A stretch of 64,000 bases of DNA, from NCBI RefSeq assembly GCF_001887355.1, contig NZ_MPIN01000011.1:249170-313169 (forward strand), read 5' to 3'. Under the pieces are notes generated by a model. It had not been told where the DNA came from and searched no databases. It worked only from the letters and a program-made list of their open reading frames with translations. Shown piece by piece: positions 19,953 to 28,878 of this stretch (its first letter is position 1; each line of letters begins with the position of its first letter). The translations under genes and the position numbers were made by a program. Source of the stretch: Cystobacter ferrugineus (GTDB lineage Bacteria; Myxococcota; Myxococcia; Myxococcales; Myxococcaceae).

Positions 19953-20975
19953 CTACTGCCAGCAGCCGTAGACGTTGCCGCCCGAGTTCCATTGGAGCTC
20001 GTGCGTGTAGTCCACGCCCCAGGTGGTGTTCCTGATGGGGTGCACGCCCCAGCCGCCGATGCGATCCGGGCTGATGGAGGTGGCGGTGGCGTTGGGATCA
20101 TCGCGCACGCTCTTCCAGTAGCGGCCATCCGTGTTGTCGCACAGGTTGGTGGACATGCAGTTGGCGGCCTGGTTTCCGGCGTTGCCACACACGTTGTAGA
20201 AGGGGCAGGCGACGGTGAGCGCCGCGTTGATGAACCAGCCGAGTGACTGTTTGCACTCGTTGTAGACGCCCGTGTAGAGCGAGTTGGAGGCGTTGGCGAT
20301 CGCCTCGTGCGAGTACGTGTGGGGCGACACCAGCCCGCGGCCCGCGTAGTTGTGCGCGTAGGCGAGGAAGGTGGAGCACACCATGCCGTTGTTCACCGAG
20401 TCGCCCGGCACCTGGTTGACGGCCTGCATGTCCCGGTATTGGAAGAGGGAGTAGTTGATGCGCTGGCCATGGCGCAGGGGCCGGTCGATGGTCTGACCGG
20501 AATCCGAGTGGGACCTGTCACTGACGAAGGGGTGGCTGTACCAGATGGCGTCGCCGATGATGGCGGCCTGGGTGGGGTCTCCCTGCTGCCAGCCGGCCCA
20601 TTCGGTGCCGTCATTCGAGTACATGTAGTTGTAGATGCCGCCCTGGTTGATCTGCTCCAGGCCCGGGTAGCCGTACTGCAATTGCTGGCCATTCATGGGC
20701 TTGGTGCACACGTCCGGCCAACTCGTCTGCTTGGGAGTGGCCATGGTGGCGTGCGACACGCCCGCGCCGGGCCCATGCGAGAGCATCGAGTGGGTGCGGT
20801 ACTCGCCAATCGCATCCAGCACGGAGCGGATGGGGCCGGGGCCCCGGTTGAACACCACCGCTCCATTGGGCGCGTTCCATCCGGCGGCGGTCGAACCGCA
20901 CCCTTCCGCGGCCTGGGCTCCAGCTCCCCACAGCAGCATGGACACCGCGACACTCCCTGCGAGCAGTTGACGCAT
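19953..20975 (-). CDS. Secreted protein, possible NlpC/P60-like (YiiX-type) cysteine hydrolase
   Basis: A 340-residue protein with a clean Sec signal (MRQLLAGSVAVSMLLWGAGAQA). The start is placed at ATG 20975 because the signal begins there; the frame is open another 59 codons upstream. The mature part has GAVVFNRGPGPIRSVLDAIG, then a MLSHGPGAGVSHATM strand with His residues, and later GMVCSTFLAYAHNYAG. The order resembles papain-like YiiX/NlpC-P60 proteins, where a Cys preceding a helix pairs with a strand His, but in permuted order. This is a fold guess with modest confidence. Six further Cys near the C-terminus could form disulfides. First gene of the operon running to 17986. Confidence 0.6.
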   Translation of the reverse strand: MRQLLAGSVAVSMLLWGAGAQAAEGCGSTAAGWNAPNGAVVFNRGPGPIRSVLDAIGEYRTHSMLSHGPGAGVSHATMATPKQTSWPDVCTKPMNGQQLQYGYPGLEQINQGGIYNYMYSNDGTEWAGWQQGDPTQAAIIGDAIWYSHPFVSDRSHSDSGQTIDRPLRHGQRINYSLFQYRDMQAVNQVPGDSVNNGMVCSTFLAYAHNYAGRGLVSPHTYSHEAIANASNSLYTGVYNECKQSLGWFINAALTVACPFYNVCGNAGNQAANCMSTNLCDNTDGRYWKSVRDDPNATATSISPDRIGGWGVHPIRNTTWGVDYTHELQWNSGGNVYGCWQ

Positions 20976-21142
20976 CACGACACCTTCCGGATTGGGCACG
21001 AGGCTCGGCGCGATCGCGCCCGGATGCATGACTCCCAGGGCGATGGGGCACCGGATCACACCGAACGAGCGGGAACAGAACCTGGGCTGCTCATTCTTAT
21101 TCCTCTCATGCTCGGATGACCAGCGAGCCCCGGAAGAATCCC

Positions 21143-21159
21143 TTGACAGCATGTGTCAA
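21143..21159. promoter_or_regulatory. TTGACA inverted repeat upstream of the secreted-protein operon
   Basis: Perfect 6-base arms TTGACA (21143-21148) and TGTCAA (21154-21159) around 5 bases, about 170 bases upstream of the start at 20975. Each arm equals a sigma-70 -35 hexamer on one strand, but no good -10 box follows at 17 bases on either strand. An operator is the alternative reading. Confidence 0.3.
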
Positions 21160-21247
21160 ATGACTTCCGGACAACGGAGCGTGGCACGAAAAGCCCAGGC
21201 GGCTGGACGAGCGTGCGAATGTCTGTCCAACGGGTGTGCGGGGGAAC

Positions 21248-23464
21248 TCAGCCCTGCCGTGAACCCTGGGGCTCGGGAGCGGAGGGGATCTCCAATCGGA
21301 AGGTGGTGCCGCCGGTGGCGGGATGGTCGATGGAGATCTGTCCGCCGTGGGCATCCAGGTTGCGCTGGACGATGGCCAGACCCAGGCCGGTGCCGGTGGC
21401 CTTGGTGGTGAAGAAGGGCTCGAAGAGGCGTGCGCGCAGGTGGGGGGGGATGCCGGGGCCGGTGTCGGTGAACTCCACGGTGGCGCCGGGGCCCTCGGCG
21501 CGGCGGCGCGCGGAGACGCGCAGCGTGCCGCCCTGGGGCATGGCCTGCACGGCGTTGAGGGCGAGGTTGAGGAAGGCCTGTCGCATCATCCGCTCGTCCA
21601 CGAGGATGGGCGGCACGTCCGGTGCCAGCGCCCACTCCACCCGGACATGGGCCTGGGCGGGAGAGGCCGCGTTCACGGCCTCCTCCAGCAGGTGCGCCAG
21701 GGGGATGGGCTGGGGCTGGGGCTGGGCGGGACGGGCGAAGTCGAGCAGATCATCCACGAGCCGGTTGAGGCGGTGGGCCTCCTCCGAGACGATGCCCACC
21801 AGCAGGTGTCCCGGGCTGTCGGGCTCCTGGTAGCGGCGCAGGGCGGCCAGGGCGTTGAAGATGGCGCCCAGGGGGTTGCGTACCTCGTGGGCGAGCACGG
21901 CGGACAGCTCGCCGAGCGCGGCCAGCCGCTCGCGCTCCACGAGCTGGCGTTGGGTGCGCTGCAACTCCTCGTGCAGGCGCGCGAGCTCCTCGGCGCGTCC
22001 GCGCACCTCCTGCAGCAGCCGGTGGGACTCGATGGCGGCGGCGAAGTGCACGCCCATGGCGCGCAGGGTCTCCTGCTCCAGGTGGGTCAGGACGCGCCGC
22101 TCCTTGAAGGAGATCACGAGCGTGCCCACCATGCGCGAGCCCGTCTTCAGGGGCGCCATGGCCACGGCGGAGAGCTGCGCGTCGCGCAGGTGGGTGTGCG
22201 TGGGGTCGGGGAACTCCTCGATGTAGCGCACCTGGGGGTAGTCCTGGCGCAACACCACATCGGCCATGGTCCCGCCCAGTGGATAGCGCAGATAGTAGTG
22301 CGCCGCCCGCTCGCTGAGGCCCTGTTGCCAGACGAGCTGCATCTCGTGGGTCTGCTCGAGCCACAGCAGGAAGCTCACGGCCTCGCAGCGCAGCAGGGCG
22401 AAGAGCTCCGCGGCACCCGGCTCGAAGATGTCCTGGGGTTCCCGGGCGGTGGCGGCCACCGCGGCCAGGCGGTTGAGCGCGGCGAGCGCGGTGTTGTGCG
22501 TGGACAGGCGCGAGATGATGCGCGCGGAGGCCAGGGCGGCGGACACCTGGGCGGCGAAGAGGCGCACCGCGGGCAGCTCCTCTTCACTGAGCCACCGCGC
22601 GGCCACCGTCAGCAGGGCCTGTCCTTCTGCCTCTCCATCGATGCGCGCGCACACGGTGGGCAGGGGCGCGAGGAGCCGGAGGAAGGCCTGCACTGGCTCC
22701 CGCCGATCCTTGCCCACGAACTGGTCCGCCTCCCAGGCGAGGCTCTCCGCATGGGCGGCCCCCTCCCGCCAGGCGCGTTGCAGGAGGGGACTCCACGAGC
22801 CCTGGGCATCCACGAGGTGCTGCCCGTTGAAGCGGCTCTCCTGGGGGGTGGTGTGTTCGGCCACGAACGCATGGGCCAGCCGGACCCGCTCTCCCTCGGG
22901 GACCAGGTAGCCATGGGACAGCCCCAGCTCGGCGAGCCCGTCGAAGACGCGTTGGAGTACCTCCTGCTCGGAGTGGATGCCCGGCAGCGAGGCGCCCAGG
23001 GTGGCCATTCGCTGCAGGATCTGGCGCTGGAGCAGGCGGTCGGACAGGTCGCGCACCAGCACCAAGGTGTCCGGCCCGGACACGGACACGTTCAGCTCCA
23101 CGCGCAGCTCACCCCGGGCGCCGCGCAGCGCCGTCTCGTAGATGGGCGGGACGCGCTCTCCGCGCATCCGGCGCTGGTGCCGCTCGGTCATGAGCGGGGC
23201 CTCGTGGGTGGAGAACTTCTCGATGCTCGCGCCCACCACCTGCTCGCGCGGGTAGCCCATCAAGGTGCAGAACGCCGGGTTGGCATGGATGATGTGGCTG
23301 TCGCGGACCACGACCATGGCGTAGGGCAGGGCATCCAGATGGTCGTAGGTGCCCCCCCGGGCCGTTTCAGGCGTCGTCACGGGGGGGACGATGACATTCC
23401 GGCCCGGAGGAGGGAAGCGGAGCGGGAGCGGGAGGGGGCCTGGACTTCGGCTTGACCCAGGCAT
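21248..23464 (-). CDS. PAS-GAF sensor histidine kinase
   Basis: A 738-residue cytoplasmic kinase without membrane segments. Residues about 40-155 form a PAS domain (LPYAMVVVRDSHIIHANPAF, GYPREQVVG). Two GAF-like regions follow (about 165-310 and 330-490), then a coiled coil. The HisKA domain has H-box VLAHEVRNPLGAIFN, and the HATPase has N-box LALNAVQAM, DTGPGIP and a C-terminal GTGLGLAIV. No receiver is attached and no response regulator gene is adjacent, so its partner is elsewhere. AAGGAGG four bases before the ATG at 23464 fixes the start. It is divergent from the ATP synthase genes, sharing a 144-base intergenic region. Confidence 0.92.
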   Translation of the reverse strand: MPGSSRSPGPLPLPLRFPPPGRNVIVPPVTTPETARGGTYDHLDALPYAMVVVRDSHIIHANPAFCTLMGYPREQVVGASIEKFSTHEAPLMTERHQRRMRGERVPPIYETALRGARGELRVELNVSVSGPDTLVLVRDLSDRLLQRQILQRMATLGASLPGIHSEQEVLQRVFDGLAELGLSHGYLVPEGERVRLAHAFVAEHTTPQESRFNGQHLVDAQGSWSPLLQRAWREGAAHAESLAWEADQFVGKDRREPVQAFLRLLAPLPTVCARIDGEAEGQALLTVAARWLSEEELPAVRLFAAQVSAALASARIISRLSTHNTALAALNRLAAVAATAREPQDIFEPGAAELFALLRCEAVSFLLWLEQTHEMQLVWQQGLSERAAHYYLRYPLGGTMADVVLRQDYPQVRYIEEFPDPTHTHLRDAQLSAVAMAPLKTGSRMVGTLVISFKERRVLTHLEQETLRAMGVHFAAAIESHRLLQEVRGRAEELARLHEELQRTQRQLVERERLAALGELSAVLAHEVRNPLGAIFNALAALRRYQEPDSPGHLLVGIVSEEAHRLNRLVDDLLDFARPAQPQPQPIPLAHLLEEAVNAASPAQAHVRVEWALAPDVPPILVDERMMRQAFLNLALNAVQAMPQGGTLRVSARRRAEGPGATVEFTDTGPGIPPHLRARLFEPFFTTKATGTGLGLAIVQRNLDAHGGQISIDHPATGGTTFRLEIPSAPEPQGSRQG

Positions 23465-23608
23465 TTGCCCTCCTTCTAGACCTGGACCCCCCGGCGCGTC
23501 TGAGTTGCGCGGTGCGCGCCTTCAGTGCTAAGCGGCGCCCGCGTTGTGAGGACGGCGGGGTGGGCGAGGGCAGGCGAACCCGTGGTTTTCCCGAGGCTGG
23601 TCGAGGCG

Positions 23609-23872
23609 ATGGCGGAGAAGGAGCCCGGGAAAGAGCCGAAGGACGGCGAGTTGTCGGAGACGGCCCGGCAGATGCGGGCGGCCGAGCCCTATATCGCCGC
23701 GGTGTGGAAGCTGGTGGGTGGAGCGGTGGTCGGGGTGCTGGGTGGCTATTTCCTGGACAAGGGGTTGGGGACGGGGCCGTGGGGGTTGCTGGGGTTGAGC
23801 CTGGTGGGCATCTCCGCGGGCTTCTACGGGTTCCTGCACGAGATGGCCCGGCTGGGAAAGAGGAAGCGGTGA
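23609..23872 (+). CDS. AtpZ/AtpI-family protein (ATP synthase accessory)
   Basis: An 87-residue protein with two transmembrane helices (about residues 32-48 and 56-75) and charged ends, ending in RLGKRKR. The GGAVVGVLGGYFLDKGLG motif is typical of the AtpZ/AtpI family, small membrane proteins encoded at the start of ATP synthase operons and thought to help c-ring assembly or Mg2+ handling. The ATG at 23609 is chosen because the acidic/basic N-terminal tail starts there; the frame is open 28 codons upstream. Its stop overlaps the GTG start of the next gene (23869-23872). Confidence 0.82.
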   Translation: MAEKEPGKEPKDGELSETARQMRAAEPYIAAVWKLVGGAVVGVLGGYFLDKGLGTGPWGLLGLSLVGISAGFYGFLHEMARLGKRKR

Positions 23873-24264
23873 GCGGCGGCGAGCGGTCCTTTCGCACCTA
23901 CGCGGGGTTGTCGGCGGGGGTGGCGGTGCTGGCGGTGGGCCTGGCGCTCTGGGTGCCGGGGCAGGTGGGGTGGGGACGGGGCGCGTTGTTGGGCGTGCTG
24001 TTCGCGGTGGGGACGGGGGCGGTGGGGTTGTGGCTCAAGCGGCGGGCGTTGCGGCGGGACATGGTGGCCGCGCTGAAGGTGGTAGCGGTGGTGTTCGGGC
24101 TGCGGGCGGCCCTGGTGGTGGTGGGGTTGGTCTGGGTGGTGCGGCGGGAGTGGGACGTGTTGGCGTTCGTGGCGGGGTTCTTCGGGACCTACTTCGTGCT
24201 GCAGTGGATTGAACTGAGCTATGTCATGGCCGCGTCGCGGAACGCGGCGGGCGGAGACGAGTGA
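23869..24264 (+). CDS. atpI: ATP synthase subunit I-like protein
   Basis: A 131-residue membrane protein with four predicted transmembrane helices, lying directly before atpB as AtpI does in ATP synthase operons. Sequence identity in this family is low; the call rests on size, hydropathy and position. It starts at GTG 23869 in a GTGA overlap with the previous stop and ends in a TGA whose last base is the first base of atpB's ATG (24264). AtpI is thought to assist rotor ring assembly. Confidence 0.75.
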   Translation: MSGGERSFRTYAGLSAGVAVLAVGLALWVPGQVGWGRGALLGVLFAVGTGAVGLWLKRRALRRDMVAALKVVAVVFGLRAALVVVGLVWVVRREWDVLAFVAGFFGTYFVLQWIELSYVMAASRNAAGGDE

Positions 24265-25322
24265 TGCGCAAGGCAATGGTTCTTCTCGCCAGCCTCATGG
24301 CGGGCATGGCGTTCGCCGCTCCCACGGAGGGCGAGCACGCGGCGCCCCAATCTCACCTGGAGAAGGAAGAGCAGGACGTGGCGGGCTACATCCTCCACCA
24401 CGTCTCCGACTCGAACGAGTACGAGTTCGAGATTCCCCTGAGCAACAACCACATCAAAATCCACCTGCCGCAGTTCGGCATTCCGCTGCGCGCGGGTGTC
24501 TCCTGTGAGCCGCGCCCCACGCCGGACGGGCACGGCACGGCCGTTCCCGGCTGGAGCGAGGGCTGCCTGGACCTGTCCATCACCAAGCACACGGTGATGA
24601 TGTGGCTGGCGGCGGTGCTGCTCATCGGCTCGCTGCTGCTCTTCAGCAACCGCGACAAGTCCAAGCTGGTGCCCCGGGGCACGTCGGCCAACCTCTTCGA
24701 GATGCTCGTGCTGTTCGTGCGCGACGAGCTGGCCATCAAGAACATCGGCAAGGAGGAGGGCCCGCGCTACACGCCCTACCTGCTCACCGCGTTCTTCTTC
24801 ATCCTCTTCATGAACCTGCTGGGCCTGTTCCCCTGGATGGCGACGGCCACGGGCAACATCGGTGTCACGGTGGCGCTCGCCGTGTGCACCTTCGTCCTCA
24901 CGCAGATCGCGGGCATCCGCGCCGCGGGCCTGGGCGGCTACCTGGCGCACCTCACCGGCGGCGTGGCCCCGTGGCTCTGGCCCATCATGATTCCGGTGGA
25001 AGTGCTCGGCCTGTTCACCAAGCCCTTCGCGCTCACCATCCGTTTGTTCGCCAACATGCTGGCGGGCCACATCGTCATCTTCTTCCTGCTCGGCCTCATC
25101 TTCATGCTCGGCCACCCCGCGGTGGCCCTGGTCAGCGTGCCCTTCGCCATGGGCATCTACCTGCTGGAGCTGTTCGTGGCCTTCGTGCAGGCGTACGTCT
25201 TCACCATGCTCTCCGCGCTCTTCATCGGCATGGGCGTCGCCATGGCGCACCACCATGACGACCACGGCGCCGAGGGCAAGGAGCTGGGCCACAGCCACGA
25301 CCACGGCCGTGCCCACATGTAA
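24264..25322 (+). CDS. atpB: ATP synthase Fo subunit a
   Basis: A 352-residue subunit that forms the proton half-channels against the c-ring. The essential arginine lies in [13 protein letters not shown] (Arg260), and the [10 protein letters not shown] and [11 protein letters not shown] helices complete the C-terminal bundle. It has an N-terminal signal-like segment ([18 protein letters not shown]) and an acidic periplasmic extension of about 90 residues before the first core helix, an extension known in myxobacteria and Bacteroidetes. A GTG three bases upstream is possible, but the ATG at 24264 has GGAG at better spacing and overlaps the previous stop. Its His/Asp-rich tail (HHHDDHG...) could bind metal. 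Confidence 0.96.
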   Translation: MRKAMVLLASLMAGMAFAAPTEGEHAAPQSHLEKEEQDVAGYILHHVSDSNEYEFEIPLSNNHIKIHLPQFGIPLRAGVSCEPRPTPDGHGTAVPGWSEGCLDLSITKHTVMMWLAAVLLIGSLLLFSNRDKSKLVPRGTSANLFEMLVLFVRDELAIKNIGKEEGPRYTPYLLTAFFFILFMNLLGLFPWMATATGNIGVTVALAVCTFVLTQIAGIRAAGLGGYLAHLTGGVAPWLWPIMIPVEVLGLFTKPFALTIRLFANMLAGHIVIFFLLGLIFMLGHPAVALVSVPFAMGIYLLELFVAFVQAYVFTMLSALFIGMGVAMAHHHDDHGAEGKELGHSHDHGRAHM

Positions 25323-25421
25323 AGAACCTGGCGGTTCGAAAGGCCGCCGGAGGTAGTCCCCAGGGCCATCACGACCCCCCCAATAAGTGGGTCCCCTTCG
25401 CAAGAAAGAAGAAGCACTCCC

Positions 25422-25652
25422 ATGACCAACTTCGCGCTCGCCTTCCTCGCCGCCGGTATCGGTGCCGGCCTCTCCATCATCGGTGCCGGCCTGGGCATCG
25501 GTAAGCTCGCCGCCGCCGCCATGGACGCCACGGGCCGTCAGCCGGCCGCCGGTGGCGACATCCGCACCACCATGATCATCGCCGCGGCCCTCATCGAAGG
25601 CGCCACGCTGTTCGCGCTGGTCGTGTGCATCCTGCTCGCCATCAAGGCCTGA
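25422..25652 (+). CDS. atpE: ATP synthase Fo subunit c
   Basis: A 76-residue hairpin proteolipid: helix 1 with GIGAGLSIIGAGLGIGKL, polar loop ATGRQPAAGGDIR, helix 2 with the ion-carrying Glu59 in AALIEGATLFALV. The residues known to mark Na+-specific rotors (Gln in helix 1, Ser after the Glu) are absent, so it is probably proton-driven. It lies 99 bases after atpB; that gap shows no obvious terminator and may hold a processing or extra ribosome site to raise c-subunit output. Confidence 0.97.
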   Translation: MTNFALAFLAAGIGAGLSIIGAGLGIGKLAAAAMDATGRQPAAGGDIRTTMIIAAALIEGATLFALVVCILLAIKA

Positions 25653-25747
25653 GCCGGGCGCGTTGACGCAGTTCCTGGCCTGGCGCCCACCCGCCTCGAG
25701 TGGGGGGCGCCGGCCGCCACCCTGACGCCGTACCCCTGAAGGCCGCC

Positions 25748-26287
25748 ATGTTCCTGCCCAACGTTCTCGCCGCCAGCAGCTTCGTGGAGGTCCGCCCGGG
25801 CCTCATCTTCTGGACGCTCGTCACCTTCATCATCGTCGCCATCATCCTGCGCTGGAAGGCCTGGGGTCCCATCCTCTCGCTCGTGGAGGAGCGCGAGAAG
25901 CAGATCTCCAGCTCCATCGAGGCCGCCAAGCGTGAGCGCGCCGAGGCCGAGAAGCTGCTCGCCGAGCAGAAGACGGCCATCGCCGAGGCCCGCCGCGAGG
26001 CCCAGGAGCTGCTGCGCCGCAACCAGCAGGAGGTGGAGAAGTTCCGCGAGGACCTGATGGCCAAGAGCCGCAAGGAGGCCGATGCCTTCAAGGCGTCCGC
26101 CCAGCGCGAGATCGAGGAGCAGAAGTCCAAGGCCATCGCCGAGGTGAAGGCCATGACGGTGGACCTGGCCATGGAAGTGGCCGGCAAGCTGCTCAACGAG
26201 CGGCTGGACGAGACCAAGCACCGCGCCCTGGCCGAGCAGTTCGTGCAGGGTCTGCCCGTCAAGGGCGGGGCCGAGCGCCGCTCGTAG
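25748..26287 (+). CDS. atpF: ATP synthase Fo subunit b
   Basis: A 179-residue stator subunit with one N-terminal transmembrane helix (GLIFWTLVTFIIVAIIL, about residues 18-34). A long charged coiled coil follows (about 45-145), ending in LAMEVAGKLLNERLDETKHR, the delta-contacting end typical of subunit b. The ATG at 25748 begins right before the membrane helix; the frame opens 16 codons earlier without support. No delta, alpha, gamma, beta or epsilon gene follows. The next gene is ychF, so F1 must be encoded elsewhere. Confidence 0.95.
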   Translation: MFLPNVLAASSFVEVRPGLIFWTLVTFIIVAIILRWKAWGPILSLVEEREKQISSSIEAAKRERAEAEKLLAEQKTAIAEARREAQELLRRNQQEVEKFREDLMAKSRKEADAFKASAQREIEEQKSKAIAEVKAMTVDLAMEVAGKLLNERLDETKHRALAEQFVQGLPVKGGAERRS

Positions 26288-26300
26288 TCCCTTCCGTCAG

Positions 26301-26318
26301 AAGTATAGGAAGTATAGG
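26301..26318 (+). repeat. Tandem 9-base repeat in the ychF leader
   Basis: AAGTATAGG occurs twice head to tail (26301-26309, 26310-26318) just before the ychF start at 26327, with AGGAG overlapping the second copy as the Shine-Dalgarno. It looks like a simple local duplication. Confidence 0.6.
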
Positions 26319-26326
26319 AGTCCACC

Positions 26327-27436
26327 ATGGCGCTCTCCATCGGCATCGTCGGTCTGCCCAACGTGGGCAAGTCCACCCTGTTCAACGCGGTGTCCGCGGC
26401 GGGGGCCCAGGCGGCCAACTACCCGTTCTGCACCATCGAGCCCAACGTGGGCGTGGTGCCGGTGCCCGACGAGCGCCTGGACAAGCTGGCGGCGCTGGTG
26501 AAGCCGCTCAAGAAGATCCCCACGTCGCTGGAGTTCGTGGACATCGCGGGCCTGGTGCGCGGCGCCTCCAAGGGCGAGGGCCTGGGCAACCAGTTCCTCG
26601 CCAACATCCGCCAGGTGGACGCGGTGCTGCACGTGCTGCGCTGCTTCGAGGACGACAACGTCACCCACGTGGAGGGTGGCGTCAATCCGGTGCGAGACCG
26701 GGACGTGGTGGACACGGAGCTGTGTCTCAAGGACATGGAGACCGTGGACAAGCGCCGCGAGCGCTCCCAGAAGAACACGAAGATGGGCGGCAAGGCGGCC
26801 GAGGAGGCCAAGGCGGAGCTCGCGCTGCTCGATCGCATCAAGGCGGGGCTGGACGCGGGCACGACGGTGCGCGCGCAGAAGCTCACCGACGACGAGCGCG
26901 CCGTCATCCGCGATCTCTTCCTGCTGACGGACAAGCCGGTGCTGTACGTGGCCAACATCGGCGAGAAGCAGATCGGCAAGGAGGATTCCGACCCCTTCGT
27001 GAAGCAGGTGCGGGACATGGCCACCAAGGAGGGCGCGGGCGTGGTGGTGCTGGCGGCCGCCATGGAGTCGGAGATCCAGCAGCTTCCCGAGGAGGAGCGT
27101 CCGGGCTTCCTGGAGAGCGCGGGCCTCACGGAGCCGGGTCTGCACAAGGTGGTGCGCGAGGGCTACAAGCTCCTGGGCCTGCAGACCTACTTCACCGTGG
27201 GCGAGCAGGAGTGCCGCGCGTGGACCATCCACAAGGGCTACAAGGCGCCCCAGGCGGCGGGCGTCATCCACTCGGACTTCGAGCGCGGCTTCATCAAGGC
27301 CGAGGTCATGCGGTGGGAAGACCTCATCAAGTACGGCAGTGAGTCGGCGGTGAAGGAGAAGGGCCTGCTGCGCGTGGAAGGCAAGGAGTACGTGGTGCAG
27401 GACGGCGACTGCATGCACTTCCGCTTCAACGTCTGA
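26327..27436 (+). CDS. ychF: Ribosome-binding ATPase YchF (Obg-like)
   Basis: A 369-residue TRAFAC-class P-loop protein. G1 is GLPNVGKSTLFN (residues 9-20), G3 is VDIAGLVRGASKGEGLG and the NVG/PNVGVVPVPD segment is typical of YchF. The G4 is degenerate (NIGEKQ instead of NKxD), which matches YchF's preference for ATP over GTP. A C-terminal TGS domain ends with QDGDCMHFRFNV, the universal YchF terminus. It binds ribosomes and affects translation and the oxidative stress response (family knowledge). The leader has AGGAG before the ATG; a hairpin terminator follows at 27463. Confidence 0.97.
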   Translation: MALSIGIVGLPNVGKSTLFNAVSAAGAQAANYPFCTIEPNVGVVPVPDERLDKLAALVKPLKKIPTSLEFVDIAGLVRGASKGEGLGNQFLANIRQVDAVLHVLRCFEDDNVTHVEGGVNPVRDRDVVDTELCLKDMETVDKRRERSQKNTKMGGKAAEEAKAELALLDRIKAGLDAGTTVRAQKLTDDERAVIRDLFLLTDKPVLYVANIGEKQIGKEDSDPFVKQVRDMATKEGAGVVVLAAAMESEIQQLPEEERPGFLESAGLTEPGLHKVVREGYKLLGLQTYFTVGEQECRAWTIHKGYKAPQAAGVIHSDFERGFIKAEVMRWEDLIKYGSESAVKEKGLLRVEGKEYVVQDGDCMHFRFNV

Positions 27437-27462
27437 GCGGCTCGCCCCCTCGAGGGCATGAG

Positions 27463-27509
27463 AGGGTGCCGGATGGACCGATGCTCGGGTCCCGGCACCC
27501 TTTGTCATT
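27463..27509. terminator. Terminator between ychF and the citrate synthase-like gene
   Basis: Perfect 10-base arms AGGGTGCCGG (27463-27472) and CCGGCACCCT (27492-27501) with a 19-base loop, followed on the plus strand by TTTGTCATTT. It is an intrinsic terminator for ychF, and the hairpin may also serve the convergent gene that ends at 27505. Confidence 0.75.
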
Positions 27510-28803
27510 TCGACACCTCTGACGTGCCCGGTGTCCCCACGTAGCGGGCCCGTGGACGCAACAGCTCTCCCTGCTCGCGCTGCTCCAGCACGTGCGCCAC
27601 CCAGCCCGCCGCGCGCCCCACCGCGAACAGCGCCGCCGCCGCGCCCGCCGGCAACCCCAGCGCCGAGGCCAGCGCCACCAGGCCGAGGTCCACGGTGGGC
27701 GCCGGGTAGCCCGCCTCCCGCATCGTCTCCTCCACTCCGCGCAACACCCGCACGGCCACGGGCTCCGGGCGCAGCGCGTACACCACCTCCAGCAGCGGCG
27801 GCGTGCGCGGGTCTCCCTCCGGGTAGAGCCGGTGACCGAAGCCGGGCACGCTCTCGCCCCGCCGCAGCCGCTCGAGCACTGTCTGGCGCGCCCGTTGGGG
27901 GGTGCCCACCTCGTTGAGCAGGGCCTCGACGCGATCGCACGCGCCGCCATGCCGGGGCCCCGACACCGCCGACAGCGCGGCGCTCATGCACGCGTAGAGA
28001 TCCGCTCCCGACGAGGCCGTCACCCGCGCCGCGAAGGTGGACACGTTCAGCTCGTGATCCGCGCACAACACCAGGGCGCGGTTCAATAGCTCGGGCGCGC
28101 GCTTCTCCGTGACGCCCCAGGCCACCGCCAGCGCGTCCGCCACGCTCCGCTCCTTGAGCGCCCGGCCCACTCTCGACGGCGCATGGCTTCCTCCCACCCA
28201 GGCCGCCAGGTGCCGCAGCAGGCGCCGGGCCCGGATCCGCTCCTGCTCCGCGGGAGCCGCGAAGCGCACGGCGTCCCACGCGCCCAGCAGCGGAACCACC
28301 GTCAGCAGCACCGCCAGCGGGGGCGAGTCCCTGGGAAGCAGCGCCGCCACCGAGGCGGGTGACAGGAGCGGCTCGGGCGAGGGCCATCGCACGGGACCCG
28401 CCGGCAGGCTGCCCGTCCAGAGCAGCTCCGCCACGTCCTCCAGGCTCCGGCCCTCCACCGCGAGCCGCACCGCGGAGTGCCCCCGGTACGCGAGCCCCTC
28501 CGCGCCCACCCGCGACACCGCCGAGTCGATGACGGGCTCGCCCCAGCGCAGCGCGCCCGCCGCCACCGCCGCGTGCCCCGCGCGCGCGTCATGCCGGACC
28601 TTCAACCGCGCCAGGTCCGCTCGCACGTACCGCTTCTCCTTCGTTCCGGGCTCGGGCACGCACCGCACCAGGCCCCGGCTCACATAGGTGTAGAGCGTGG
28701 CCCGCTTCACCCCGAGCAGCTCCGCCGCCTGCTGCGCGGACACCAGCTCCTCATGTCGACTGTCGAATCGAGATTGAGCCGGTGCCGCTCTCTCCTTAAC
28801 CAT
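27505..28803 (-). CDS. Citrate synthase-family protein with N-terminal DNA-binding HTH domain
   Basis: A 432-residue protein. Residues about 19-65 form a MerR/excisionase-type helix-turn-helix (SAQQAAELLGVKRATLYTYV), and the rest is a citrate synthase fold. Catalytic His candidates lie in DHELNVSTF and GPRHGGA; GFGHRLYPEGDPR matches the GFGHxVY..DPR motif that binds oxaloacetate/CoA. The Asp region reads PTVDLGLVAL. Such HTH-citrate synthases are known but uncharacterised; they may regulate in response to a metabolite or be real synthases. It is divergent from a cupin gene, with an inverted repeat between the two starts that could be its operator. ATG at 28803, GAGGAG about ten bases upstream. 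Confidence 0.85.
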   Translation of the reverse strand: MVKERAAPAQSRFDSRHEELVSAQQAAELLGVKRATLYTYVSRGLVRCVPEPGTKEKRYVRADLARLKVRHDARAGHAAVAAGALRWGEPVIDSAVSRVGAEGLAYRGHSAVRLAVEGRSLEDVAELLWTGSLPAGPVRWPSPEPLLSPASVAALLPRDSPPLAVLLTVVPLLGAWDAVRFAAPAEQERIRARRLLRHLAAWVGGSHAPSRVGRALKERSVADALAVAWGVTEKRAPELLNRALVLCADHELNVSTFAARVTASSGADLYACMSAALSAVSGPRHGGACDRVEALLNEVGTPQRARQTVLERLRRGESVPGFGHRLYPEGDPRTPPLLEVVYALRPEPVAVRVLRGVEETMREAGYPAPTVDLGLVALASALGLPAGAAAALFAVGRAAGWVAHVLEQREQGELLRPRARYVGTPGTSEVSK

Positions 28804-28835
28804 GTCTCGTCTCTCCTCATGGAGAGTGTCGACTC

Positions 28836-28856
28836 GACTCGACGCGCTGTCGAGTC
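28836..28856. promoter_or_regulatory. Inverted repeat (candidate operator) between HTH-citrate synthase and cupin genes
   Basis: GACTCGAC (28836-28843) and GTCGAGTC (28849-28856) form perfect 8-base arms around GCGCT, and a further overlapping GACTCGAC copy starts at 28831. It lies 33-53 bases from the ATG at 28803 and 23-43 bases from the ATG at 28879, in the only shared regulatory space of the two divergent genes. Autoregulation by the HTH domain is an inference. Confidence 0.5.
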
Positions 28857-28878
28857 ATGTCCGGAGGTCGGTTCCCCC

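Noticed and set aside
24219-25403. 394-residue open frame antisense to atpB
   Set aside because: It has the His/Glu/Gln/Arg-dominated composition typical of antisense frames in GC-rich genes and lies over a certain atpB; no start signal.
26297-28387. 696-residue minus-strand frame across ychF and the citrate synthase gene
   Set aside because: Shadow of two well-identified genes; translation is low-complexity Arg/Gly/Ala/His.
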